From Clostridiales bacterium (GTDB taxonomy: Bacteria; Bacillota; Clostridia; Clostridiales; Caloramatoraceae), in contig JAOAFH010000111.1 of assembly GCA_026416355.1 (NCBI GenBank), positions 1 to 10,032 of the forward strand: a stretch of DNA of 10,032 nucleotides, given 5' to 3'. The stretch's first letter is position 1. Every line of letters begins with the position of its first letter. A program made the position numbers and the translations under genes. Below the pieces are notes generated by a model. That model was not told the DNA's origin. It was given only the letters and a program-made list of their open reading frames with translations, and did no database searches. Below, piece by piece: positions 1 through 5,848 of the stretch.

Positions 1-19
1 TTGTAATATAAAATAGTTG

Positions 20-49
20 TTGACAGGTTAGTATATGTTGTGTTAAACT
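20..49 (+). promoter_or_regulatory. Probable sigma-A promoter of rplU-rpmA
   Basis: A perfect -35 hexamer TTGACA lies at 20-25. An extended -10 (TG at 41-42, then TAAACT at 44-49, four of six consensus bases) follows after an 18-base spacer. Transcription should begin near 56-58, just before the structured leader of rplU. This is inferred from consensus matching only. Confidence 0.6.
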
Positions 50-60
50 GTCTTTTGTAG

Positions 61-127
61 ACCGCACGGGACGGGCTTTAAACCGAAAGGTGCCTTGTTT
101 CCTCGGCGAGACTGGTAAGAGGAGGTG
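61..127 (+). promoter_or_regulatory. Probable ribosomal protein L21 leader (structured 5' UTR)
   Basis: The untranslated region before rplU is GC-richer than its surroundings and folds well. ACC-GAAA-GGT (82-91) makes a tetraloop hairpin. It is extended by GGGC (73-76) with GCCT (92-95), and by GGGAC (68-72) with GTTTC (97-101, through G-U pairs). Downstream, CCTC (101-104) can pair with GAGG (119-122), which is part of the ribosome binding site. CTC (102-104) can instead pair with GAG (108-110) in a small competing hairpin. Position and look match the L21 leader family of Firmicutes, thought to mediate autogenous control by L21. The family assignment is from memory of its conserved bases, not a covariance search. 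The switch between the two downstream hairpins is inference. Confidence 0.65.
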
Positions 128-132
128 TAATT

Positions 133-453
133 ATGTACGCAATAATAGCAACAGGTGGAAAACAATACAGAGTACAAGAAGGAGATCTACTATTCGTTGA
201 AAAAATAGCAGCTGACGTTGATTCAACTGTTGAAATCAATGAAGTTCTTGCAGTATCAAAGGATGGTAAGATTACAGTTGGTGCTCCAGTTGTTGAAGGA
301 GCTAAGGTTGTAGCAAGAGTTGTAAAGCATGGAAAGGCGAAGAAGGTTATTGTTTTCAAGTTCAAGGCTAAGAAGGACTACAGAAGAAAACAAGGTCATC
401 GTCAACCATACACTCAAATCAAAATCGAAAAGATTGAAGCGAAATTGAGATAG
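133..453 (+). CDS. rplU: 50S ribosomal protein L21
   Basis: This encodes L21, a 50S subunit protein that binds 23S rRNA. The 106-residue product is close to the usual length of about 103. It opens with the typical MYAIIATGGKQYRV and has a lysine- and arginine-rich rRNA-binding C-terminal half, including KFKAKKDYRRKQGHRQPYT. The ATG is preceded by AGGAGGTG (120-127) at good spacing. It is first in a two-gene unit with rpmA and lies behind a probable L21 leader, so autogenous control is likely. Only 25 bases separate it from rpmA. In most Firmicutes this interval holds the gene for Prp, the protease that matures L27; it is absent here. Confidence 0.97.
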   Translation: MYAIIATGGKQYRVQEGDLLFVEKIAADVDSTVEINEVLAVSKDGKITVGAPVVEGAKVVARVVKHGKAKKVIVFKFKAKKDYRRKQGHRQPYTQIKIEKIEAKLR

Positions 454-463
454 AGCATGTCGT

Positions 464-473
464 AAGGGGGTGA
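464..473 (+). promoter_or_regulatory. Ribosome binding site that fixes the rpmA start
   Basis: AAGGGGGTGA resembles the AAGGAGGTGA anti-16S complement and lies five bases before the ATG at 479. An in-frame GTG at 470 would lengthen the protein by three residues, but that GTG is inside this binding site and has no such site upstream. The ATG at 479 is therefore the start, giving the N-terminus MAHKKGVGS. Confidence 0.8.
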
Positions 474-478
474 GAAAA

Positions 479-745
479 ATGGCTCATAAGAAAGGTGTCG
501 GTAGCTCCAAAAACGGTAGAGATAGTGAATCCAAAAGACTTGGTGTCAAGAGAGCAGATGGACAATTTGTTTTAGCAGGAAACATTCTTGTTAGACAAAG
601 AGGAACAAAGATACATCCAGGTGAAAATGTAGGTAGAGGAAAAGATGATACTCTATTTGCATTAATCAATGGTGTTGTTAGATTCGAAAGGCTTGGTAAG
701 GATAGAAAGAAAGTAAGCGTATATCCAGCTGAAATAGCTCAATAA
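479..745 (+). CDS. rpmA: 50S ribosomal protein L27, form without the cleaved N-terminal extension
   Basis: This encodes L27, whose N-terminus reaches the peptidyl transferase centre of the 50S subunit. The 88-residue product has the family core: AHKKGVGSSKNGRDSESKRL at residues 2-21, then GQFVLAGNILVRQRGTK and HPGENVGRGKDDTLFA. In most Firmicutes, L27 is made with an extension of about nine residues (of the type MLxxNLQxFA) that Prp must remove. Here translation starts directly at MAHKK, as in proteobacteria, so only Met removal is needed. Prp is also missing from its usual place between rplU and rpmA. A strong terminator follows four bases after the stop codon. Confidence 0.97.
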   Translation: MAHKKGVGSSKNGRDSESKRLGVKRADGQFVLAGNILVRQRGTKIHPGENVGRGKDDTLFALINGVVRFERLGKDRKKVSVYPAEIAQ

Positions 746-748
746 TAA

Positions 749-772
749 ATGCACCCATAAGGGTGCATTTTT
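749..772 (+). terminator. Rho-independent terminator of rplU-rpmA
   Basis: A perfect 8-bp stem, ATGCACCC (749-756) with GGGTGCAT (761-768), encloses the loop ATAA and runs into a T tract (768-772). It closes the ribosomal protein unit, so the genes downstream need their own promoter. Confidence 0.9.
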
Positions 773-773
773 G

Positions 774-802
774 TTGCATTTCATTAGTTAATAGTGTATT
801 AT
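774..802 (+). promoter_or_regulatory. Probable promoter of spo0B-obg-yhbY
   Basis: TTGCAT (774-779) and TATTAT (797-802, five of six consensus bases) are separated by 17 bases. The -35 begins right after the T tract of the rpmA terminator. The start of transcription would be near 809, giving a leader of about 30 bases. The -10 overlaps the left arm of a perfect inverted repeat, which suggests repression at this promoter. Confidence 0.6.
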
Positions 803-821
803 TTAAAGTTGTAATACACTA
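792..821 (+). repeat. Perfect 10-bp inverted repeat, operator-like
   Basis: TAGTGTATTA (792-801) is repeated in exact inverted form as TAATACACTA (812-821) around a 10-base spacer, so the arm centres are 20 bases, about two helical turns, apart. The left arm covers the first five bases of the predicted -10, and the right arm lies just after the predicted transcription start. A transcript starting near 809 would lack the left arm. The element therefore fits a DNA operator for a dimeric repressor better than an RNA hairpin. The regulator is unknown; GTGTA/TACAC half-sites resemble those of some GntR-family (YtrA-like) regulators, which is only a suggestion. Confidence 0.6.
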
Positions 822-837
822 AAAGTAGGTGATTTAA

Positions 838-1380
838 ATGGATAATAGCATCGATTTAAAATGGATAACTGAACAAATTAGAAATCAAAGACATGATTTT
901 ATGAATTATTTGCAGGTTATCTATGGTTATCTACAAATTAATAGACCCAATGATGCAGTAGATTACATAAAAAAAGTAAATAAAAAAATGATTATGCTAA
1001 GTCAAATTTATAATATAGATTCACCAATTATTTCAATGTTTGTTCATGATATAATAAATCAGCTTGAAAAAAATAATATTGAGTGGGAATTAAAAAATAT
1101 TGAATCGTACATATCAAAAGAGGATTTATCTAAAAATATATATATCTACAAAGAATTATATATAAAGTACATTTCTTTTATTTATAATTTTATTAAAGAT
1201 AATATGGAAAATGAAGAAGTGGATATATATTTAGTTTATTATAAGGAAAGACCTTCATTTATTTTAATGAATAATACATTAACTATAAAAGAATTAAATT
1301 TTTTAGAATTTAAAACTTATGAAGAAAGAATACACATAACAAGCAGTAGTTTAGCGAAGGTTTTAATTGTTCAGTTTTAA
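838..1380 (+). CDS. spo0B: Spo0B-like sporulation phosphotransferase
   Basis: The 180-residue product resembles Spo0B, which in Bacillus passes phosphate from Spo0F to Spo0A in the sporulation phosphorelay. The N-terminal helical hairpin (about 8-60) carries RHDFMNYLQVIYGYLQ, which matches the Spo0B H-box; His19 is the predicted phosphorylated residue. The remainder (about 70-180) fits the degenerate kinase-like C-terminal domain. No N box or glycine-rich ATP-binding boxes are visible, so it should not phosphorylate itself. Length is close to the 192 residues of B. subtilis Spo0B. AGGTGA (827-832) precedes the ATG. The position between rpmA and obg is the same as in B. subtilis. Most clostridia are thought to lack Spo0B and to use orphan kinases acting directly on Spo0A, so partner and role here are open. 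A degenerate SpoOB-type sensor protein is the alternative. Confidence 0.82.
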   Translation: MDNSIDLKWITEQIRNQRHDFMNYLQVIYGYLQINRPNDAVDYIKKVNKKMIMLSQIYNIDSPIISMFVHDIINQLEKNNIEWELKNIESYISKEDLSKNIYIYKELYIKYISFIYNFIKDNMENEEVDIYLVYYKERPSFILMNNTLTIKELNFLEFKTYEERIHITSSSLAKVLIVQF

Positions 1381-1401
1381 TTTTAAAAAGGTGGTGAAAT
1401 T

Positions 1402-2667
1402 ATGTTTGTAGATGTAGCAAAAATACATGTCAAAGCTGGTGATGGAGGTCACGGTTGTGTATCTTTTAGAAGAGAAAAATATGTACCATTTGGTGGACCT
1501 GATGGTGGTGATGGTGGAAGAGGTGGCGATGTAATTTTTAAAGTAGACCCAAATATGCGTACCCTTCTTGATTTTAAATACAAAAAGAAGTATGAAGCTG
1601 AGCGCGGTGAAGATGGAGGAACAAATAATAAGTTCGGCAAAGATGGAGAAGATTTAATAATAAAGGTGCCTTCTGGAACAGTAATAAAGGATGCTGAAAC
1701 AGGTAGGATAATGGCAGATTTAGTTGAAGATGGTCAAGAGTTTGTGGTTTGCAATGGAGGTAGAGGTGGTAGAGGTAATAGCAGATTTGCAACACCAACA
1801 AGGCAAGCACCAAAATTTGCAGAACCAGGTATGCCTGGAGAGGAAAGATGGATAACTCTAGAGTTAAAACTTCTTGCGGATGTAGGTCTGGTAGGTTTCC
1901 CGAATGTTGGTAAATCAACTATACTTTCAATGGTAACTGGTGCAAAACCTAAAATAGCAAACTATCATTTTACAACTCTCACACCAAACCTTGGCGTAGT
2001 AGATATGCAAGGAGTTAAAAGCTTTGTATTGGCTGATATACCAGGTTTAATTGAAGGTGCACATGAGGGTGTAGGATTAGGGATAGACTTTTTAAGACAT
2101 GTTGAGAGAACAAAAGTTCTTATACATGTAATTGATGCATCTGGCATTGAAGGAAGAGATCCAATTGATGATTTTTATAAAATAAATGAAGAATTAAAAT
2201 CATATAGTGAAAAACTATCTAAAAAACCACAGGTAGTTGTTGCAAATAAGTGTGATATACCTGGAAGTGAAGAAAATGTAGAAAAGTTAAAAAAAGAATT
2301 AGAAAAATATGATATAAAAGTGTTTGAAGTTTCAGCTGCTACAAATAAGGGATTAAGAGAAGTATTATTGTATGTTGCAAACTTATTAGATAATTATGTT
2401 GAAGAGGAAGAAGAAGTACAAGAATATATACCAGAGGAAAAGAAATTTACATATGAAATACATATTGATGATGAAGGTACATATGTAATAGAAGGATCAT
2501 TTGTTGATAGACTTTTATTAACTGTAAATATTTACGATAGTGAATCACTAAAATACTTCCATAAAGTATTAGAAAAAAGAGGTATTATAGAACAATTGAA
2601 ACAAATGGGTATAAAGGATGGAGATCTAGTTCGAATGAATGAATTTGAATTTGAATTTGTTGAATAG
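1402..2667 (+). CDS. obg: GTPase Obg (CgtA)
   Basis: Obg is an essential GTPase that binds the 50S subunit and couples ribosome assembly to ppGpp and, in Bacillus, to sporulation. The 421-residue product has all three domains. The glycine-rich Obg fold (about 1-158) includes GGPDGGDGGRGGDV and NGGRGGRGNSRFATPTRQAP. The G domain has P-loop GFPNVGKS (165-172), DIPG (212-215), NKCD (282-285) and SAAT (311-314). An acidic linker (about 332-350) leads to an OCT domain (about 352-420). The extended OCT form is typical of Firmicutes. A near-consensus binding site, AAGGTGGTGA, precedes the ATG. It lies 21 bases after spo0B and 10 bases before yhbY with no terminator between, so the three should be co-transcribed. 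The tail NEFEFEFVE is encoded by a small tandem repeat. Confidence 0.97.
   Translation: MFVDVAKIHVKAGDGGHGCVSFRREKYVPFGGPDGGDGGRGGDVIFKVDPNMRTLLDFKYKKKYEAERGEDGGTNNKFGKDGEDLIIKVPSGTVIKDAETGRIMADLVEDGQEFVVCNGGRGGRGNSRFATPTRQAPKFAEPGMPGEERWITLELKLLADVGLVGFPNVGKSTILSMVTGAKPKIANYHFTTLTPNLGVVDMQGVKSFVLADIPGLIEGAHEGVGLGIDFLRHVERTKVLIHVIDASGIEGRDPIDDFYKINEELKSYSEKLSKKPQVVVANKCDIPGSEENVEKLKKELEKYDIKVFEVSAATNKGLREVLLYVANLLDNYVEEEEEVQEYIPEEKKFTYEIHIDDEGTYVIEGSFVDRLLLTVNIYDSESLKYFHKVLEKRGIIEQLKQMGIKDGDLVRMNEFEFEFVE
2641..2658 (+). repeat. Three tandem copies of GAATTT at the 3' end of obg
   Basis: Three exact copies of the hexamer GAATTT encode Glu-Phe three times near the Obg C-terminus. The repeat is in frame, so a change in copy number would lengthen or shorten the acidic tail without a frameshift. 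Confidence 0.75.
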
Positions 2668-2677
2668 GAGGTAAATA

Positions 2678-2986
2678 ATGATAACAAGTAAACAAAGAAG
2701 CTATTTAAGAAGTTTAGCCAATAATATAGAGCCAATTGTACAAATAGGAAAAGAAGGAATAGATGAAAGGGTGCTTAATCAAATTGATGAAGCACTTGAA
2801 GCTAGAGAATTAATAAAATTAACCGTTTTAAAAAATTCATTGTTAACTGCTAGAGAAGCTTGTGATGAAGTATGTGAGAAACTTTCATCAGAGCCTGTTC
2901 AAGTTATAGGAAATAGATTTGTTATATATAGAAAATCAAAAAATAAGTCAAAAATAGAATTACCGTCAAAAAATAAAAAACAGTAA
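2678..2986 (+). CDS. yhbY: YhbY-type CRM-domain RNA-binding protein
   Basis: This 102-residue protein is a single CRM (CRS1-YhbY) domain, known to bind pre-50S particles and help ribosome assembly. It starts with SKQRSYLRSLANNIEPIVQI, typical of the family, followed by GKEG (residues about 24-27), where GxxG is the conserved RNA-contact loop. The C-terminal half ends with QVIGNRFVIYR, the usual last strand of the domain, then a basic tail of about 20 residues. AGGAGGT (2666-2672) overlaps the obg stop codon, which suggests translational coupling. Pairing with obg is common in Firmicutes and fits a shared 50S role. Confidence 0.92.
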   Translation: MITSKQRSYLRSLANNIEPIVQIGKEGIDERVLNQIDEALEARELIKLTVLKNSLLTAREACDEVCEKLSSEPVQVIGNRFVIYRKSKNKSKIELPSKNKKQ

Positions 2987-2990
2987 ATAT

Positions 2991-3041
2991 AATAAAAGTA
3001 GTTGTGTTATCTTTATATTTAACACAACTACTTTTATTTTT
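2991..3041 (+). terminator. Strong terminator after yhbY
   Basis: A perfect 19-bp stem pairs 2991-3009 with 3020-3038 around a 10-base loop. Inner pairs include GTAGTTGTGTTA with TAACACAACTAC, and the distal A/T pairs run into a T tract (3037-3041). The A-rich 5' side would also serve as a T tract on the other strand, but no opposing gene is nearby. Confidence 0.88.
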
Positions 3042-3060
3042 GTTAATATTTTATTATAAT
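3032..3060 (+). promoter_or_regulatory. Possible promoter of nadD-yqeK-LCP-rsfS
   Basis: A perfect -10 TATAAT lies at 3055-3060, just after the yhbY terminator. The best -35 at 17-base spacing is TTTTAT (3032-3037), a weak match that lies within the terminator stem. A promoter is expected here because the terminator is strong and nadD begins only 55 bases after it. Confidence 0.45.
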
Positions 3061-3095
3061 TTAAATTGGTTATCTTTTTAGTAGGAGATGATTAA

Positions 3096-3698
3096 ATGAA
3101 TTTAATAGGAATATATGGAGGAAGTTTCAACCCGATACATATAGGACATCTAATTATGGCAAATGAAGTTTTAATTAAATTAAATTTAGAAAAAATTATA
3201 TTTATTCCTGCTGGTAATCCTCCACATAAAAATTTAATCAATTTGGCTAGTACAATTGATAGATATAATATGGTTAAATTATCAATAGAAGATAATAAAA
3301 AGTTTGAGGTATCAGATATTGAAATAAAAAAACAATGCATAACTTATACCTATGATACTTTAAAAGAACTAAAAGAAATATACAAAGAATCGAAATTATA
3401 TTTTATAATAGGTTTTGATTCATTAAAAGAATTAGATACATGGAAAAATATTGATAAAATGAATAAGTACTGTGACTTTGTAGTAGTAGATAGAAATTCC
3501 GACTCAGAGCAAATTGATTTTTTAATAAACGAATATAAGCTAAAATATAATTTATCCATTCATTATGTTCAAACACCTAATATAGATATATCATCAACAA
3601 TGATTAGACAAAGAGTAAAAGATAATATAAATATTACTTACATGGTTGATAAAAAGGTTGAAGACTATATATATAACAATAAGTTGTTTAGGAGATGA
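3096..3698 (+). CDS. nadD: Nicotinate-nucleotide adenylyltransferase NadD
   Basis: NadD joins nicotinate mononucleotide and ATP to form deamido-NAD in NAD synthesis. The 200-residue product has the nucleotidyltransferase signature GGSFNPIHIGH at residues 8-18, including the HxGH ATP-binding motif (15-18). The substrate-binding segment PAGNPPHKN lies near residues 38-46, GFDSLKELDTW is in the middle, and the second ATP-binding motif ISSTMIR is at 165-171. Length is normal for the family. Its last codons form part of the yqeK ribosome binding site, so the two genes are probably translationally coupled. The order nadD-yqeK-(LCP)-rsfS is widespread in Firmicutes. Confidence 0.95.
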   Translation: MNLIGIYGGSFNPIHIGHLIMANEVLIKLNLEKIIFIPAGNPPHKNLINLASTIDRYNMVKLSIEDNKKFEVSDIEIKKQCITYTYDTLKELKEIYKESKLYFIIGFDSLKELDTWKNIDKMNKYCDFVVVDRNSDSEQIDFLINEYKLKYNLSIHYVQTPNIDISSTMIRQRVKDNINITYMVDKKVEDYIYNNKLFRR

Positions 3699-3702
3699 GA
3701 AT

Positions 3703-4284
3703 ATGATAGAAAAAGAAAAAATTATTAGTTTCATTGAGAATAGACTAACAAAGAATAGGTTTATTCATTCTTTAAACGTAGCTAAAGTTGCTGTTGAATT
3801 GGCTAAAATATATAATATTGACATATATAATGCTGAGGTTGCTGCATTATTACATGATAATGCAAAATCACTAAATAATGAAGAACTAATGTATTATGTG
3901 GATAAATATAATATAAAATTAGATGATGTAGATTTATTTTCACCACAAATTTTACATTCCTATGTTGGAGCTTATTTAGCTAAAGATAACTTTGATATTG
4001 ATGAAGATATCTTTAATGCAATATATAATCACACAGTTGGAAGAAAAAATATGTCAATGCTTGAAAAAATAATTTTTATCGCTGATATTATTGAGGAAGG
4101 AAGAAACTTTAATGGTGTAGAAGAATTAAGGGAGCTTGCCTTTAAAGACATTAATAAAGCTATTATTATGTCATGCGAAAAAACAATTGAATATGTTATT
4201 TCTAAAGGTTTACTTTTACATTTAAATACAATTGAATTAAGAAATTATTTGATAATGGGGGAGACAAATGAAAAAAATATTTAA
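3703..4284 (+). CDS. yqeK: YqeK, HD-domain Ap4A hydrolase
   Basis: YqeK proteins are HD-domain phosphohydrolases shown in other Firmicutes to split diadenosine tetraphosphate symmetrically into two ADP. The 193-residue product has the expected metal ligands: His22 (FIHSLNVA), His51-Asp52 (LLHDNAK), His85 (LHSYVGA), His110 (NHTVG) and Asp128 (IADIIEEGR). I take the ATG at 3703 because AGGAGATGAG (3690-3699) lies just before it. An in-frame ATG at 3646 would add 19 residues inside nadD and lacks a good binding site. The binding site includes the nadD stop codon. The 3' end overlaps the LCP gene by 17 bases. Confidence 0.92.
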   Translation: MIEKEKIISFIENRLTKNRFIHSLNVAKVAVELAKIYNIDIYNAEVAALLHDNAKSLNNEELMYYVDKYNIKLDDVDLFSPQILHSYVGAYLAKDNFDIDEDIFNAIYNHTVGRKNMSMLEKIIFIADIIEEGRNFNGVEELRELAFKDINKAIIMSCEKTIEYVISKGLLLHLNTIELRNYLIMGETNEKNI

Positions 4285-5398
4285 ATTAATAGTTTTTTTT
4301 ACTATTGCTTTAGTATTACTTATAGGAGCATATATGAAGTTTAACAAACCTTCTTCAGCTAATATTTTACTTCTAGGTGTAGATGCAGGTGATTATGAAC
4401 ACAAACAGGCACCTAAAAGATCTGATACAATAATGGTTTTAAATCTTGATACAAATAATAAAAATGTTTATATGTATTCAATTCCTAGAGATACTTTAGT
4501 TCATGTTAATGGGGAAAATAGCAAAATCAATGCGGTTCATGCAATTGGTGGAGTAGAACTAATAAAAAACAAAATAGAGTCAATGCTTAATATAAAAATT
4601 GATTACTATGTTAAGGTTGATTACAGTGCTTTTAAAGAACTAGTAGACGCTGTTGGTGGAGTAGATGTAGTTGTTCCTTTTGATATGAATTATGATGCAA
4701 GTGACATAAAGATCCATTTTAAGAAAGGTGAAAAAGTACATTTAAATGGTGAAAAGGCAGAACAATTTGTGAGATGGAGAAAAAATAATGATGGTACAGG
4801 CTATGCATTAGGTGATTTAGGTAGAATATCTACGCAACAAGAGTTTATTATAAAGGCATCACAAAAACTAAAGTCACCATTAATTATTTTTAGATTACCT
4901 AAAATACTGAAAGTTGTATCTAGCAATATAAAGACAGATTTATCAACAACAAAGATAGTTAATTATGCTTTTGTTTTCTATGGTATTGATAAAAACAATA
5001 TAGAAAATAAAATTATGTCAGGTGAACCGAAATATATCAATTCTATTTCATACTTTATTGCAAATGTGTCAAATGATAGAGAATATCTGAATCATTATAG
5101 GTTAAATAATAAAAGTGTAGAAGCTGAATCAAAGGATGACATAACAATAAAAATTTATAATTCTACAAATGTAAATGGATTAGCAGCAAGATATAAAAAG
5201 ACACTAGAGCAAAATGGATATAAGATTACGGAAATAGGTAACTACAATAAGAGAGTTAAAACTACAATTATAAATTGCAAAGAACAAAATCTGGCAGATG
5301 ACATAAAACAAATAATAGGGGTAGGGACTATTAAGCCAAGTGAAAATTTAAATCAAAAAGAAGTAGTTGTAATTTTAGGTAGTGATAGTGTAAAATAA
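4268..5398 (+). CDS. LytR-CpsA-Psr (LCP) family cell-wall glycopolymer ligase
   Basis: LCP enzymes move teichoic acids or other glycopolymers from lipid carriers onto peptidoglycan at the outer face of the membrane. The 376-residue product has a short basic N-terminus and one membrane anchor (about 5-23). The LCP domain (about 31-200) contains NILLLGVD, RSDT (51-54), SIPRDT (71-76), RWR (169-171) and GDLGRISTQQ (182-191), which supply the conserved Asp and Arg residues that bind pyrophosphate and metal. A C-terminal LytR_C domain (about 290-375) starts at ITIKIYNSTNVNGLA. GGGGGAG before the ATG is the binding site, inside yqeK. An LCP gene here is common in clostridia, with no known functional link to its neighbours. 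TagU-like attachment of teichoic acid is a guess at substrate. Confidence 0.92.
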   Translation: MKKIFKLIVFFTIALVLLIGAYMKFNKPSSANILLLGVDAGDYEHKQAPKRSDTIMVLNLDTNNKNVYMYSIPRDTLVHVNGENSKINAVHAIGGVELIKNKIESMLNIKIDYYVKVDYSAFKELVDAVGGVDVVVPFDMNYDASDIKIHFKKGEKVHLNGEKAEQFVRWRKNNDGTGYALGDLGRISTQQEFIIKASQKLKSPLIIFRLPKILKVVSSNIKTDLSTTKIVNYAFVFYGIDKNNIENKIMSGEPKYINSISYFIANVSNDREYLNHYRLNNKSVEAESKDDITIKIYNSTNVNGLAARYKKTLEQNGYKITEIGNYNKRVKTTIINCKEQNLADDIKQIIGVGTIKPSENLNQKEVVVILGSDSVK

Positions 5399-5453
5399 TT
5401 ATGTCTTTTTTATCAATAAGACCATATAAATATAATAAGAAAATATATTTGTT

Positions 5454-5470
5454 AGGAGGAATGTTTCTTG
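5454..5470 (+). promoter_or_regulatory. Ribosome binding site and TTG start of rsfS
   Basis: AGGAGGA (5454-5460) lies seven bases before TTG (5468-5470), the only start codon that reaches the RsfS frame here. The ATG at 5461 touches the binding site and is in another frame that soon stops. The ATG at 5472 is also out of frame and stops after five codons. A TTG start usually lowers translation. Confidence 0.75.
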
Positions 5471-5809
5471 AATGGAACTACTGGCATAGCGTTTTTTATA
5501 GGTAATACTGCTTCAAGTAAAAAGGCCAGAGATATCAGAATATTAAATGTTAAGGGATTATCTGAAATCGCTGATTACTTTGTTCTATGTAGTGGTGGTT
5601 CAACGGTACAAGTTAAAGCAATAGCAGATGAAATCCAAGAAAAAATGAGTGAAAAAGGATATGAAATAAACCATAAAGAAGGTTATAATGCAGGTAGATG
5701 GATATTATTAGATTATGGTGAAGTAATAGCTCACATTTTCTGTGAAGAGGAAAGAGAATTTTATGATTTAGAAAGATTATGGGTAGAAGCAGAAGCAGTT
5801 AGTATATAA
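5468..5809 (+). CDS. rsfS: Ribosomal silencing factor RsfS (Iojap family)
   Basis: RsfS binds L14 on the 50S subunit and blocks joining with 30S, which slows translation in starvation. The 113-residue product has the family hallmarks: KKARDIRILNVKGLSEIADYF, VLCSG, QVKAIADEI and the C-terminal block WILLDYGEVIAHIF followed by EEREFYDLERLW. It begins at TTG behind a good binding site. The 69-base gap from the LCP gene has no terminator. It does have a TATAAT at 5431-5436 without a convincing -35, so read-through from nadD is the simplest model. The gene ends only four bases before the -35 of leuS, and no terminator is visible between them. Confidence 0.94.
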   Translation: MNGTTGIAFFIGNTASSKKARDIRILNVKGLSEIADYFVLCSGGSTVQVKAIADEIQEKMSEKGYEINHKEGYNAGRWILLDYGEVIAHIFCEEEREFYDLERLWVEAEAVSI

Positions 5810-5813
5810 AACT

Positions 5814-5842
5814 TTGACAAAGAATAAAAAATATTATATAAT
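5814..5842 (+). promoter_or_regulatory. Consensus promoter of leuS
   Basis: TTGACA (5814-5819) and TATAAT (5837-5842), both perfect, are separated by 17 bases. Transcription should begin near 5849, at the start of the T-box leader. A consensus promoter fits control being exercised downstream, by attenuation. Confidence 0.88.
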
Positions 5843-5848
5843 ATACAA

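Noticed and set aside
78..365. Open frame of 95 codons on the minus strand over the L21 leader and rplU
   Set aside because: It is antisense to rplU and its leader, both clearly functional on the plus strand, and its translation is low in complexity with no known family.
458..464. TGTCGTA, similar to a Spo0A box (TGTCGAA)
   Set aside because: One mismatch in a 7-base motif is expected by chance, it lies between rplU and rpmA rather than at a promoter, and no second box is nearby.
1574..1918. Open frame of 114 codons on the minus strand inside obg
   Set aside because: It lies fully inside the well-supported obg gene, its leucine- and histidine-rich translation looks like a shadow of the other strand, and it has no binding site or recognisable domain.
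2987..3095. Possible small RNA gene in the gap between yhbY and nadD
   Set aside because: The strong 19-bp stem with T tract and the TATAAT after it are fully explained as a terminator followed by the nadD promoter.
3646..3702. Longer form of yqeK starting at 3646
   Set aside because: It would overlap nadD by 53 bases without a good binding site; the ATG at 3703 has AGGAGATGAG just upstream and gives the usual family N-terminus.
5403..5422. Weak hairpin GTCTT/AAGAC after the LCP gene as a terminator
   Set aside because: The stem is only 5 bp, AT-rich, and its T run is in the loop, not after the stem, so it should not stop transcription.
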